From: Devosia rhodophyticola
GTDB taxonomy: Bacteria > Pseudomonadota > Alphaproteobacteria > Rhizobiales > Devosiaceae
DNA: 64,000 nucleotides
NCBI RefSeq assembly: GCF_028816475.1
Contig: NZ_CP118247.1
Coordinates: forward strand, 2,162,001-2,226,000
Direction: 5' to 3'
The translations under genes were made by a program, and so were the position numbers. Under the pieces are notes generated by a model. It did no database searches. It saw only the letters and a program-made list of their open reading frames with translations, and had not been told where the DNA came from. Below, piece by piece: positions 18,619-27,983 of the stretch (the stretch's first letter is position 1; every line of letters begins with the position of its first letter).

Positions 18619-21600
18619 GCGACTATGCCGAACTGGCGGTCACCAGCAATTTTTCCTTTTTGCGTGGCGCCTCGCATCCACAGGATTTTCTCAAGACTGC
18701 GATTGAGCTTGGACATAAAGGCGTGGGCATTGCTGATCGCAACACGGTTGCTGGTGTTGTGCGCGCCTATAGTGCGTTCAACAAAGCGCGGGCACAATAT
18801 GCCCAGGCATATGGCGCCGATACGCCGATGCCGTTCAAATTTGTGGTGGGCAGCCGGCTGGTATTTAATGATGGCACCCCCGACATTCTTGCCTATCCTC
18901 AAGACCGCGCTGGTTGGGCTCATTTGTGTCGTCTGCTTAGCCTTGGCAAGCTGAAGGCGGAAAAAGCTGGCTGTATTTTGCGGTTGGTAGATCTTTTGAA
19001 CCATTGTGACGGGCTATCGCTTATTGTCATGCCGAGCCAGGTGAACCCGCAATTAAGCGCGCTCCTGCAATGCCTCAATCATGCGCGCCCGGGGGGCGTC
19101 TGGCTGGCGGCTGGGTTTTATTTCCAAGGTGATGATCGAGCCCGTTTAGCCCGTTTGAATGCTCTTGCCCAAGCCACCGGCACCCCGCTCATCGCGGTCA
19201 ATGATGTGCTTTATCACAATGCAGACCAGCGCAGTCTTCAGGATGTTGTAAGCTGCATTCGTGAAGGGGTTGCCTTGGCCTCGGCTGGTCGGCTGCTGCA
19301 TGCCAACGCCGAACGGCATCTCAAGTCTCCCGACGAAATGGCACGGTTGTTTCGCGATATGCCTGAAGCGCTCGGGGCGATTGACGATTTTCTAGGGTGC
19401 ATCGAATTTTCGCTGGATCAAATTACCTATCAATATCCCGAGGAGCCGGTGCCGCCGGGAAGAACGCCACAGGCCTGGCTTGAAGAGCTGACGTGGCGCC
19501 GTGCGGCATGGCGCTATCCCCAGGGCATTCCAGCCAAGGTCGTTAAAATTCTCAATGAGGAATTGGCGCTGATCGCGCAACTGGACTATGCGCGCTATTT
19601 TCTGACCATCCATGACATTGTGCGGTACGCCGAGGATCAAGGCATTTTATGTCAGGGCCGCGGTTCGGCGGCCAATTCTGCGGTCTGTTATGCCCTGGGC
19701 ATTACTGCGGTCGATCCATCCGAACATGATTTGCTGTTTGCCCGGTTCATATCAGTGGAGCGCAAGGAACCGCCCGATATCGACGTCGATTTTGAGCATG
19801 AACGACGCGAAGAGGTTATCCAGCATATCTATCAGCGCTACGGTCGGGATCGGGCCGGCATTGCCGCCACGGTGATTACCTATCGTTCCCGCAGCGCCAT
19901 TCGCGAAGTAGGCAAGGTATTTGGTCTGACCGAAGATATTACCAGCCGACTGGCAAGTACGGTTTGGGGCAGCTGGAGCAAGTCGCAAAGCGATCTGCGG
20001 GTGCGAGAGGCGGGGCTGGATCCCGGCAACAAGCTCATTGAGCAGGTCGTGGCAATGACCGGGCGACTTATTGGGTTTCCGCGCCATTTGTCCCAGCATG
20101 TGGGTGGCTTTGTTCTAACCCGCTCCCGGCTTGATGAAATCGTGCCGATTGGCAATGCCGCCATGGATGATCGCACTTTTATTGAATGGGACAAGGACGA
20201 TATCGATGAATTGGGACTGATGAAGGTGGATGTGCTGGCTTTGGGGATGCTCACCTGCATCCGCAAATGTTTTGATCTGATCCGGACCCATGCCGGACGA
20301 AACTATGATCTGGCAACGCTGCCACAGGAAGATCCTGCCGTTTACAAGATGCTGCAAAAGGGAGATTCGATCGGGGTGTTTCAGGTCGAAAGTCGGGCCC
20401 AGATCAATATGCTGCCGCGTCTGCGTCCCAAGGAATTTTACGATCTGGTCATTCAGGTTGCCATTGTACGGCCTGGGCCAATTCAGGGTGACATGGTGCA
20501 TCCTTATTTACGCCGTCGCAATCACGAGGAAGCCGAGATCTATCCGTCGCCTGCGCCGCCTCATGATCCCAATGAGCTCCACCAGGTCCTGCATCGCACT
20601 CTTGGCGTGCCGCTTTTTCAGGAGCAGGCGATGAAGATTGCCATGGTTGCTGCTGAATTTAGCGCCGACGAAGCCAATGGTCTGCGTCGGGCCATGGCAA
20701 CCTTTCGTCATTTAGGCACGATGAGCGAATTTGAAGGCAAGATGGTCGATGGCATGGTGCGACGCGGCTATGACCCGGAATTTGCCCAAAGGTGTTTCAA
20801 TCAGATCAAGGGTTTTGGCGAGTATGGTTTCCCCGAAAGCCATGCCGCCTCGTTTGCCAAACTGGTTTATGTATCGGCTTGGCTAAAGCACCATTACCCG
20901 GCCGTGTTTGCCTGCGGTTTGCTTAATGCCCAGCCCATGGGGTTTTACGCGCCTGCACAGATTGTTCGCGATGCTCGCGAGCATGGCGTTGAGGTTCGTC
21001 CCATCGATATCAATGCCAGCCAATGGGACAATATTATTGAAATTGGGGCTGATGGAGCGATGATATTGCGGCTGGGGATGCGCCAGATTGATGGGTTCAA
21101 GAAAAGCTGGGCTGCCGACATCATGCGACTGCGCACCGCAAAGTTCGACAGTGTCGAGAGCTTATGGCGCAAGACGGGTTTGCCCAAGCATGGCCTGAAA
21201 CTGCTTGCTGACGCGGACGGTCTTGGGTCAATCAATCTGGATCGCCGCGCCGGGCTCTGGGCAATCAGACGTTTGCCTGACGACAATCCCCTGCCGCTTT
21301 TTGCGGCTGCCGATGCGCGTGAGCTTGGCGATGAACCATTCACAGATTTGCCTCAAATGCCGCTTTCCGAGCATGTGGTTGCCGACTATCAGACCACACG
21401 CCTGTCATTGAAAGCGCACCCGATGGCATTCTTGCGCGGCAAGTTTGGCAAGGAAAATATCCTCTCCTGCGGCGATCTTGCCAATCAGGCAGATGGCGCG
21501 CATGTCAGGGTGGCCGGAGTTGTGCTCATCCGACAGCGCCCCGGCAAAGGGAACGCCATTTTCATGACCCTGGAAGACGAGACGGGCATTGCCAATGCAC

Positions 21601-21842
21601 TTATCTGGGCGCGTCGTTTTGAACGATATCGCCGCGCCATCATGGGCGCGAAGCTGATGCTGATTGAGGGCAAGGTACAAAAAAGTGCTGAAGGGGTCAT
21701 CCATCTCATGGCTCAGGCAGTTTATGACCGCACGTATGAATTGGATGCGTTGACGAACACGCAGTCTACAGCGCGCACCCTTTACCGCCCAACCCATCCT
21801 CGCAATGTCCGTGTCATACCAAATTCGCGGGATTTCCATTAG
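18615..21842 (+). CDS. dnaE2: error-prone DNA polymerase DnaE2
   Basis: A 1075-residue C-family polymerase alpha subunit of the DnaE2 (ImuC) type, responsible for damage-induced mutagenesis. The PHP domain is at the N-terminus (AELAVTSNFSFLRGASHP). The polymerase core has the catalytic aspartates in PDIDVDFEHERREEV (about 385). GFPESHAASFAKLVYVSAWL and a C-terminal OB-fold stretch (GVVLIRQRPGKGNAIFMTLE) complete the typical order. It overlaps imuB by ATGA, so the three genes form one LexA-controlled operon. The length is as expected for DnaE2, shorter than replicative DnaE1. Confidence 0.96.
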   Translation: MSDYAELAVTSNFSFLRGASHPQDFLKTAIELGHKGVGIADRNTVAGVVRAYSAFNKARAQYAQAYGADTPMPFKFVVGSRLVFNDGTPDILAYPQDRAGWAHLCRLLSLGKLKAEKAGCILRLVDLLNHCDGLSLIVMPSQVNPQLSALLQCLNHARPGGVWLAAGFYFQGDDRARLARLNALAQATGTPLIAVNDVLYHNADQRSLQDVVSCIREGVALASAGRLLHANAERHLKSPDEMARLFRDMPEALGAIDDFLGCIEFSLDQITYQYPEEPVPPGRTPQAWLEELTWRRAAWRYPQGIPAKVVKILNEELALIAQLDYARYFLTIHDIVRYAEDQGILCQGRGSAANSAVCYALGITAVDPSEHDLLFARFISVERKEPPDIDVDFEHERREEVIQHIYQRYGRDRAGIAATVITYRSRSAIREVGKVFGLTEDITSRLASTVWGSWSKSQSDLRVREAGLDPGNKLIEQVVAMTGRLIGFPRHLSQHVGGFVLTRSRLDEIVPIGNAAMDDRTFIEWDKDDIDELGLMKVDVLALGMLTCIRKCFDLIRTHAGRNYDLATLPQEDPAVYKMLQKGDSIGVFQVESRAQINMLPRLRPKEFYDLVIQVAIVRPGPIQGDMVHPYLRRRNHEEAEIYPSPAPPHDPNELHQVLHRTLGVPLFQEQAMKIAMVAAEFSADEANGLRRAMATFRHLGTMSEFEGKMVDGMVRRGYDPEFAQRCFNQIKGFGEYGFPESHAASFAKLVYVSAWLKHHYPAVFACGLLNAQPMGFYAPAQIVRDAREHGVEVRPIDINASQWDNIIEIGADGAMILRLGMRQIDGFKKSWAADIMRLRTAKFDSVESLWRKTGLPKHGLKLLADADGLGSINLDRRAGLWAIRRLPDDNPLPLFAAADARELGDEPFTDLPQMPLSEHVVADYQTTRLSLKAHPMAFLRGKFGKENILSCGDLANQADGAHVRVAGVVLIRQRPGKGNAIFMTLEDETGIANALIWARRFERYRRAIMGAKLMLIEGKVQKSAEGVIHLMAQAVYDRTYELDALTNTQSTARTLYRPTHPRNVRVIPNSRDFH

Positions 21843-22039
21843 GATTCTGGGCCGGACAATTTGTGCGTTCTATCTCGAATTACCTTCGGTGAACGCCAGA
21901 AAACAGGTCCCGCACATCGCGGTTCTCGCCATAAGAACGCAAATTCCTACCAACAAGGCGTCCCTTCAACAAATCTCAAGACGCTATAACTCTACCAAAA
22001 CATTGAATCGTGACCTCGAGTAAGGCCAAAATAGCAAAA

Positions 22040-22126
22040 TTGGTACCAACTATGGCGAAATTGCAAAATTTTATCCCCAACACATAATATTTTGGCTAGA
22101 CCAAAGTAGGCAAATTGTCTACCAAT
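22040..22126. promoter_or_regulatory. cluster of three TTGG...CCAA inverted repeats upstream of the ABC/GH117 operon
   Basis: In the 380-base gap after dnaE2 there are three related sites. TTGGTACCAA (22040-22049) is a perfect palindrome. TTTGGCTAGACCAAA (22091-22105) and ATTGTCTACCAAT (22114-22126) are near-palindromes. Sites 2 (reverse complement) and 3 share TCTA beside CCAA. The form resembles operators of FadR/UxuR-like GntR regulators. No regulator gene is adjacent, so the cognate protein is unknown. The rest of the gap shows nothing I recognise. Confidence 0.5.
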
Positions 22127-22224
22127 ACCATCAAGCTGCTGGTGACAGAGGAGTCAGGGCAGTACGGGTGTGACCCTCGATTCAATTTGGGGGCGCTCAA
22201 TGTTTGGCATTAACGGAGGATGCG

Positions 22225-24231
22225 ATGACCAGCATATTCAGCCGGTGGGGAGCCCGAGCGGGCTTTGTTGCCGCCACATTTTTACTGTCCGCAGGCGGAC
22301 AGGTTTACGCGCAGGCGGTATCCACGGACGGGCTTGCCAAGCAATTCACCAACATTGAGGCGTTTGAGGCCGCTGGCGGTTCTGCCATAGCGGCCTATCA
22401 CGAGTCTCCTAAATTGACTGCCGAGGTCGAAGCGGGAAAGTTGCCGCCCGTTGCAGAGCGGCTGCCTATGCACCCGGCAATTGTCCGGCCTGCTGTTTCA
22501 ATTGGTGAATATGGCGGCATGCTTTCAAGTCCTGCCACTGTGCCCAACCAAAGCTCCTGGGATACGCTCGAAATGCGTATTCAGCCGATGCTGACATATG
22601 ACACTGACTACAAGACAATCATTCCCAATATCGCTGAATCGTTTGACCTCTCCGAAGATGGCAAAACCATAACGCTAAAATTGCGTGAAGGCATGAAGTG
22701 GTCTGATGGTGAGCCGGTTACAACTGACGACGTCCAGTTTTTTTACGACCGCGTCCTGACGGACACCGATGTTACCCCAGCGCAGAGCGCCGATTGGAGC
22801 GCGGGCGGCGAACTCGTCAAATTCGAACGCGTTGACGACTATACGTTCAAGTGGGTTTTTGCTGCGTCCAATCCCGCATTTCTGGCAAAGCTCGCCACCG
22901 AGCGGGCCTACACCGGCATTGTTCCCAAGCATTATCTGGAAAGATTCCATCTCACTACCAATCCAGATGCAGAAAAGCTGGCAAAGGAACAGGGCTACGA
23001 TAATTGGAAGGCCATGATGTTGGCCAAACTGGAACCTTACACCTATACTTGGTACGGGGATTCCGATCTGGACCCGGGTCAGCCAACGATTGAAACCTAT
23101 GTCTATAGTTCAATTGATTCCTCGGGCAACAAGACGTTTACCCGCAATCCATACTATTTCAAAGTTGATACTGCCGGCAATCAATTGCCCTATGTTGATG
23201 GAATGCATCGACTTTTGGTGGCCAATATCGACGTGCAGGAATTGCGCGCGATGGCCGGGGACTATACGCACTTCGGGTGGGGCGCTTTGGCCAATTACAC
23301 CACCTACAAGAAAGGTGAGGCAGCCGGGGGCTATCGCACCAATCTACTCGAATATCTGCGTGGCAATGAAATAACATTTGCCTTCAACGTTACCCACCCG
23401 GACCCGATCAAGCGCGAGGTGTTCGGGAATCTCAAATTCCGTGAGGCAATGTCCGTTGCCATAAATCGCGACGAGATCAACAAATTGGTCTATTTCGGCA
23501 AGGCGAAGCCGCGCCAGGCCGTCCCTGTGCCTAACGATAGCTTCTATGAAGACTGGATGGAGGATTATTACGCTCAATATGACACCGACCTTGCCAACAA
23601 GTTGTTGGACGAGGCGGGGTTGGACAAGCGCGATGGTGACGGCTTCCGCCTGGGACCCGACGGCAAGCCGTTCACGCTCGAAATGATTGAAGGCGCTCCC
23701 GAGCCTGCATGGGTTAAATCCATGGAGTTGGTCGCCAAATACTGGAACGAAGTGGGTGTGCGCACCCAGTTCAAAATGATCCAGACCCAACTCTTCCGGG
23801 AGCAGCGTAAAGCAGGTCAACTGGACGTGCCAGCATGGGCCTATGACGTCTCTGAGATTAGCATCTGGGCCGGTAGCGATCTGGTGCGGTGGGTTGCACC
23901 TTACGCTGATGGTGCAGTCGAATGGCGGACTTGGATCGACAGTAATGGCGAAAAGGGGACTGAGCCGCCAGAAGACGTGAAACAAGCTGCTGCCGATTAC
24001 GACGAGATGCTCAAACTTACCCTTGATGATCCAAAGTTTGCTGAACTGGGCAAGAAGGTTTTCACAACCCAGATCAAGAATCTTTACGTGATCGGTACCG
24101 TTGGTCTGCCTCCGCAGCCGGTCCTTACGAGCACCAAACTGCAAAATTCGCCCGATGACAGCGGGCTGTGGTCCTGGACTTATCGCCAGTGGGTGCAGTT
24201 CCGTCCAGAGCAATTCTGGTTGAAGCAGTAA
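22225..24231 (+). CDS. ABC transporter substrate-binding protein, family 5 (oligosaccharide/peptide type)
   Basis: An exported protein of 668 residues with a signal peptide (cleavage near VYAQA, about 29). The large SBP family 5 fold shows SFDLSEDGKTITLKLREG and WSDGEPVTTDDV in the N-terminal lobe and FREAMSVAINRDEI in the C-terminal lobe. At this length it is longer than classical DppA/OppA (about 530-540). It matches the long alphaproteobacterial branch, whose members often sit in carbohydrate loci. The ATG at 22225 has CGGAGGA upstream; a TTG 21 bases earlier is rejected. With GH117-like enzymes in the same operon, an oligosaccharide ligand is likelier than a peptide. Confidence 0.92.
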   Translation: MTSIFSRWGARAGFVAATFLLSAGGQVYAQAVSTDGLAKQFTNIEAFEAAGGSAIAAYHESPKLTAEVEAGKLPPVAERLPMHPAIVRPAVSIGEYGGMLSSPATVPNQSSWDTLEMRIQPMLTYDTDYKTIIPNIAESFDLSEDGKTITLKLREGMKWSDGEPVTTDDVQFFYDRVLTDTDVTPAQSADWSAGGELVKFERVDDYTFKWVFAASNPAFLAKLATERAYTGIVPKHYLERFHLTTNPDAEKLAKEQGYDNWKAMMLAKLEPYTYTWYGDSDLDPGQPTIETYVYSSIDSSGNKTFTRNPYYFKVDTAGNQLPYVDGMHRLLVANIDVQELRAMAGDYTHFGWGALANYTTYKKGEAAGGYRTNLLEYLRGNEITFAFNVTHPDPIKREVFGNLKFREAMSVAINRDEINKLVYFGKAKPRQAVPVPNDSFYEDWMEDYYAQYDTDLANKLLDEAGLDKRDGDGFRLGPDGKPFTLEMIEGAPEPAWVKSMELVAKYWNEVGVRTQFKMIQTQLFREQRKAGQLDVPAWAYDVSEISIWAGSDLVRWVAPYADGAVEWRTWIDSNGEKGTEPPEDVKQAAADYDEMLKLTLDDPKFAELGKKVFTTQIKNLYVIGTVGLPPQPVLTSTKLQNSPDDSGLWSWTYRQWVQFRPEQFWLKQ

Positions 24232-24247
24232 ATACGAACAATAGCGT

Positions 24248-24270
24248 CGCCCCCTCTTCGCGATGGGGCG
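24248..24270 (+). other. intercistronic RNA hairpin after the binding-protein gene
   Basis: CGCCCC and GGGGCG form a stable stem around an 11-base insert between binding protein and first permease gene. There is no T-run. Its position is analogous to the hairpin at 13904, which suggests the same role in differential expression of binding protein and permease. Confidence 0.5.
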
Positions 24271-24298
24271 GCGCGGTCTTCAAATTCGGGAGGCTGTG

Positions 24299-25300
24299 AT
24301 GGCGCGCTACATCGGTTATCGCATATTCTATGCCCTGGTCTTATTGGTACTGGTCTCGATGGTGTCATTCCTCGTGATCGAGTTGCCACCGGGCGACTAC
24401 CTGTCCACAGTGATAGCCAAGCTTGAGCAGACTGGTACGGCGCTATCTGACGAGCAAATTGCGGCCATGACCCAACAATACGGGTTGGATCTGCCCATCC
24501 ACATGAAATATCTGAAGTGGATTTCGGGCTTTTTCGTCGGTAATTTCGGATATTCGTTCGAGTGGGGACGCCCGGTTGCTTCCCTGATCGCTGAACCGAT
24601 GGTCTTGACGCTGTTCATAGCCATTATCATCGTGTTTTTTACCTATCTGATCTCCATTCCAATCGGCATTTACTCTGCGACCCATCAATATTCGATTGGG
24701 GACAATGTCGTTACCGTCTTTGGTTTCTTGGGGCTGGCGACACCCAATTTCCTGGTTGCCGTTGTCATCCTGTTTTTCGGGCTGCGCTGGTTCAATGTCG
24801 ATCTAAGCGGTCTGTTTTCTTCCGAATATCTCGCAGCGCCGTGGAGCTTTGGGCGGTTCATCGACATGATGATGCATCTGCCGGTGCAGGTCCTCGTGGT
24901 CAGTACCGCCCTGTCGGCCAGTCTGATCCGCGTGATGCGCGCTTCTCTACTGGATGAACTGCAAAAGCAGTATGTGGTTACCGCGCGCGCCAAGGGTGTC
25001 GACGAGACGGCGTTGCTATTCAAATATCCTGTGCGGCTGGCGCTCAATCCGATCATCAGCGAATTCGCGATGATCCTGCCGGCGACAATATCTGCCGCAA
25101 CGATTACCGCAGTCGTGCTGGGTTTTCCGACAGCCGGTCCCATGCTTTTGCGATCGCTGATCAGTCAGGACATTTATCTGTCCGCCTCGATACTCATGAT
25201 GATGACCTTCCTGGTTGTGATCGGCAGTTCGCTCGCTGACTTCCTGTTGGTGACTGTCGACCCACGAATTCGACTGGATAAGAGTGCTGACCGTGGCTAG
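24299..25300 (+). CDS. ABC transporter permease, DppB/OppB type
   Basis: An inner-membrane permease of about 333 residues with six predicted helices. The first is at residues 5-27; a periplasmic loop carries PPGDY in place of the usual PGDP. The ATPase-contact EAA-like loop is at VTARAKGVDETALLFKYPVR. GGGAGG lies six bases before the ATG. It pairs with the following DppC-type permease to form the heterodimeric channel of the importer. It overlaps that gene by a few bases, which indicates coupling. Confidence 0.93.
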   Translation: MARYIGYRIFYALVLLVLVSMVSFLVIELPPGDYLSTVIAKLEQTGTALSDEQIAAMTQQYGLDLPIHMKYLKWISGFFVGNFGYSFEWGRPVASLIAEPMVLTLFIAIIIVFFTYLISIPIGIYSATHQYSIGDNVVTVFGFLGLATPNFLVAVVILFFGLRWFNVDLSGLFSSEYLAAPWSFGRFIDMMMHLPVQVLVVSTALSASLIRVMRASLLDELQKQYVVTARAKGVDETALLFKYPVRLALNPIISEFAMILPATISAATITAVVLGFPTAGPMLLRSLISQDIYLSASILMMMTFLVVIGSSLADFLLVTVDPRIRLDKSADRG

Positions 25301-26426
25301 TGACACAGAAACATTGGCGATAGAGCCAGAGGCAGACATTGCGAACGACGACTACTTTGCGTCGCAATGGACGTTGATGTGGCATAAATTTCGTAAGCAC
25401 AAGCTGGCGATGGTCGCCTCGGCGATCCTGATTATGCTTTATATTCTCGGGATATTTTCGTCGTTTTTTGCGACGAACGAACCCGATCAATATCATCAGG
25501 ACTATGTGCTGGCCCCGCCGCAAGGCATCCATTTTGTGGATACGGAGGGGAATTTCAGTCTTCGTCCCTTTGTCTATGGCATTGCTTCAGATATTGACCC
25601 TGATACCTGGGAAACGATCTATAAGGACGACACAACCCAAAAATATTCGCTATCGCTGTTTCCCAAGGGACATTCGTACAAACTATTTGGCCTGTTCAAC
25701 CTGGATCGCCACTTCATCGGAGTTGAGGGTGAAGGCAAATGGTTCCTGTTTGGGACAGATGAATTCGGGCGTGACATGTTCTCGCGCACTTTGGTGGCGA
25801 GCCAGATATCGCTTTTCATCGGCATTATCGGGGTGTTCCTGAGTTTCCTGATCGGCAGCACCCTGGGTGGCCTATCGGGGTATCTTGGCGGTAAGGTTGA
25901 CATCTTCATCCAACGCCTGGCTGAGTTCGTGCTGGCCATTCCTACAATTCCACTCTGGATGGCGTTGGCGGCCGCGCTGCCATCGACGTGGAGCAGCACG
26001 CAGGTGTTTTTCGGCATCACCCTCATCCTATCAATGGTGGGGTGGGCAAATCTGTCGCGCGTCGTGCGCGGCAAGACGCTGGAGCTACGCGAATCCGATT
26101 TTGTGCTGGCAGCGCGGTTGATGGGCGTGCCGACGATGAAAATCATCGTTCGACACATCCTGCCGTCCTTTGCGAGCTATCTGATCGTCAGCATCAGTCT
26201 TGGTATTCCGGGCATGATCCTGGCCGAAACCGCACTTAGCTTCCTGCAGATTGGCATCAAGCCACCTTCCGTGAGTTGGGGCGTACTGCTGCAAACAGCG
26301 CAAAGTCCGCGAGCGCTCTCGGAAAGTCCATGGTTGCTGATCCCTGGAATTTTCGTCGTCGTGACGGTTCTTTGCTACAATTTCATTGGCGATGGTTTGA
26401 GGGATGCGGCAGATCCGTACAAATAA
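25293..26426 (+). CDS. ABC transporter permease, DppC/OppC type
   Basis: A permease of about 377 residues. The N-terminal cytoplasmic part holds WTLMWHKFRKHKLAM and leads into the first helix. A long periplasmic insertion (about residues 70-160) is typical of this branch. The channel domain contains GTDEFGRDMFSR and the EAA loop AARLMGVPTMKIIVRHILPS. The GTG at 25293 or the GTG at 25284 could be the start; both overlap the preceding gene. The stop is immediately followed by the ATG of a small membrane protein gene. Confidence 0.92.
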   Translation: MASDTETLAIEPEADIANDDYFASQWTLMWHKFRKHKLAMVASAILIMLYILGIFSSFFATNEPDQYHQDYVLAPPQGIHFVDTEGNFSLRPFVYGIASDIDPDTWETIYKDDTTQKYSLSLFPKGHSYKLFGLFNLDRHFIGVEGEGKWFLFGTDEFGRDMFSRTLVASQISLFIGIIGVFLSFLIGSTLGGLSGYLGGKVDIFIQRLAEFVLAIPTIPLWMALAAALPSTWSSTQVFFGITLILSMVGWANLSRVVRGKTLELRESDFVLAARLMGVPTMKIIVRHILPSFASYLIVSISLGIPGMILAETALSFLQIGIKPPSVSWGVLLQTAQSPRALSESPWLLIPGIFVVVTVLCYNFIGDGLRDAADPYK

Positions 26427-26792
26427 ATGCTGCTAATATTATCACTTACTCTGTTTGTTATTGTTTCGCTCAGTCTGTTGTTCTTTTTCCTACGGTGGTA
26501 TTCGGAATTTGTTTTCAGAAATCTGGTTTGGCGTAAGCACAATGAGGCCGAATATATGCTTTCGACCGGCGCGGCACCTCTCGCTTGGCGGCGGAAGCTG
26601 ATTGTCAGGGCTGGCGGCGGGCGTGCGGGGAAATGGTTTGCGATGGCACGGTCGAAACGCCTGATCAATTATTTCGAGCGAACGCCGTTGGTGGACGGAC
26701 CTGAGACGCGGGGCGCTTTGGTGGGACAACTCAAAGACGTCAGGCGGCAGTGGGCAGGCATGAGCTGGTCAGACATATCAGACCCCCAATGA
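26427..26792 (+). CDS. 121-residue membrane-anchored protein of unknown function within the ABC operon
   Basis: I do not recognise a named family. The ATG follows the permease stop without a gap and the frame ends 101 bases before the ATPase gene, so it is a genuine operon member. Residues 2-24 form one strong transmembrane helix. After it come a basic, arginine- and tryptophan-rich segment (about 25-85) and a soluble tail with FERTPLVDGPETRGALVGQL. Topology is probably N-out, C-in. By position it may be a transporter-associated subunit or assembly factor, but no activity is evident. Confidence 0.75.
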   Translation: MLLILSLTLFVIVSLSLLFFFLRWYSEFVFRNLVWRKHNEAEYMLSTGAAPLAWRRKLIVRAGGGRAGKWFAMARSKRLINYFERTPLVDGPETRGALVGQLKDVRRQWAGMSWSDISDPQ

Positions 26793-26893
26793 GCCGGGAT
26801 TTGATAAAATTCAGGCCGCTTGCGGGCGGTGCGGAACGACAATAGCCGACGCGGCGAGATGCCGGGTCTTAACGTGTCGGGAGGACGTAACGA

Positions 26894-27982
26894 ATGGACG
26901 ATTTGCTCAAAGTTGAGGACCTGAAGGTCAGTTTCCCGTTGTTCAAGGGAACACTCAAGGCGGTCGATGGCGTCAGCTATTCAGTTGGTGCCGGCAAATC
27001 GTTGGGGATCATTGGGGAAAGTGGATCTGGCAAGAGCATTACGGCGCGCGCCGCAATGCGTATCATTCCGCGACCGGGCGTCATAACCGACGGCAAAATC
27101 CTGCTTGATCCGAGCCAACTCAAGCCCGAGGCGCGGGTGGAAACCTGGCACGGTAGTGATTTTTCCAAGCCGATTGATCTGGCAAAAATGCATCCGGGCG
27201 GCGCAGCTCTGCGCAAGGTCCGCGGCGGCGTCATCAGTATGATTTTCCAGGAGCCGATGACCTCGCTTTCGCCCGTGCACACAATTGGAGATCAGATTAC
27301 CGAAGCGATCCTGCTGCACCGCACAACGGATAAGAAGGAAGCCAAGGAAATTGCGCTTGAAATGCTGGATCGGGTGCGAATGAGCAACCCGGCACAGCGC
27401 TTCAGGGAATATCCGCATCACCTGTCGGGCGGCATGCGCCAACGCGCCATGATTGCCATGGCACTGTCGTGCAACCCTTCGATCCTGATTGCTGACGAGC
27501 CAACGACGGCGCTTGATGTCACCGTTCAGTCGCAAATTCTGCAGCTGATGAAGGACCTCCAGAGCGAGTTCAATATGGCGATACAATATATCACGCACGA
27601 TCTGGGCGTGGTCGCCGAGGTCGCCGATACGGTCGCTGTCATGTATCTGGGACGGGTGGTTGAGAGTGGTTCGGTTCGCCAGGTACTCAAGAATCCACAG
27701 CATCCCTATACCAAGGGTCTGATCGGCAGCGTGCCGCAGATGGCCCATAAATCAAGCCATCGATTGCAGACAATTCGCGGCAGCGTTCCGGTTCCGATCG
27801 ATCCGCCACGCCGGTGCGGTTTTGTTGACCGCTGCGACTTCGCGATCAAGGGAAAGTGCGATGTCCATATTCCAGCGCTGACGCCGCTATCGTCGGGACA
27901 CGATGTTCGATGCTTCCTGCACAGCGACAAGACCGAAGCGGAAAATTCGTCAAAACCACATGACATTGCTGGAGCCGCATAA
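26894..27982 (+). CDS. ABC transporter ATP-binding protein, DppD/OppD type
   Basis: A 362-residue ATPase with Walker A GESGSGKS (about 40), Q-loop [10 protein letters not shown], signature LSGGMRQR, Walker [12 protein letters not shown] and switch histidine ITHD. The C-terminal oligopeptide-transporter extension has the cysteine-containing [15 protein letters not shown] segment, which in this family can carry an iron-sulfur site or a structural cysteine cluster. It acts with the following DppF-type protein as a heterodimer on the inner face of the membrane. Confidence 0.95.
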   Translation: MDDLLKVEDLKVSFPLFKGTLKAVDGVSYSVGAGKSLGIIGESGSGKSITARAAMRIIPRPGVITDGKILLDPSQLKPEARVETWHGSDFSKPIDLAKMHPGGAALRKVRGGVISMIFQEPMTSLSPVHTIGDQITEAILLHRTTDKKEAKEIALEMLDRVRMSNPAQRFREYPHHLSGGMRQRAMIAMALSCNPSILIADEPTTALDVTVQSQILQLMKDLQSEFNMAIQYITHDLGVVAEVADTVAVMYLGRVVESGSVRQVLKNPQHPYTKGLIGSVPQMAHKSSHRLQTIRGSVPVPIDPPRRCGFVDRCDFAIKGKCDVHIPALTPLSSGHDVRCFLHSDKTEAENSSKPHDIAGAA

Positions 27983-27983
27983 G

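Noticed and set aside
23344..24213. 289-codon minus-strand frame across the family 5 binding protein
   Set aside because: Antisense shadow of an intact binding protein, without start context or domain.
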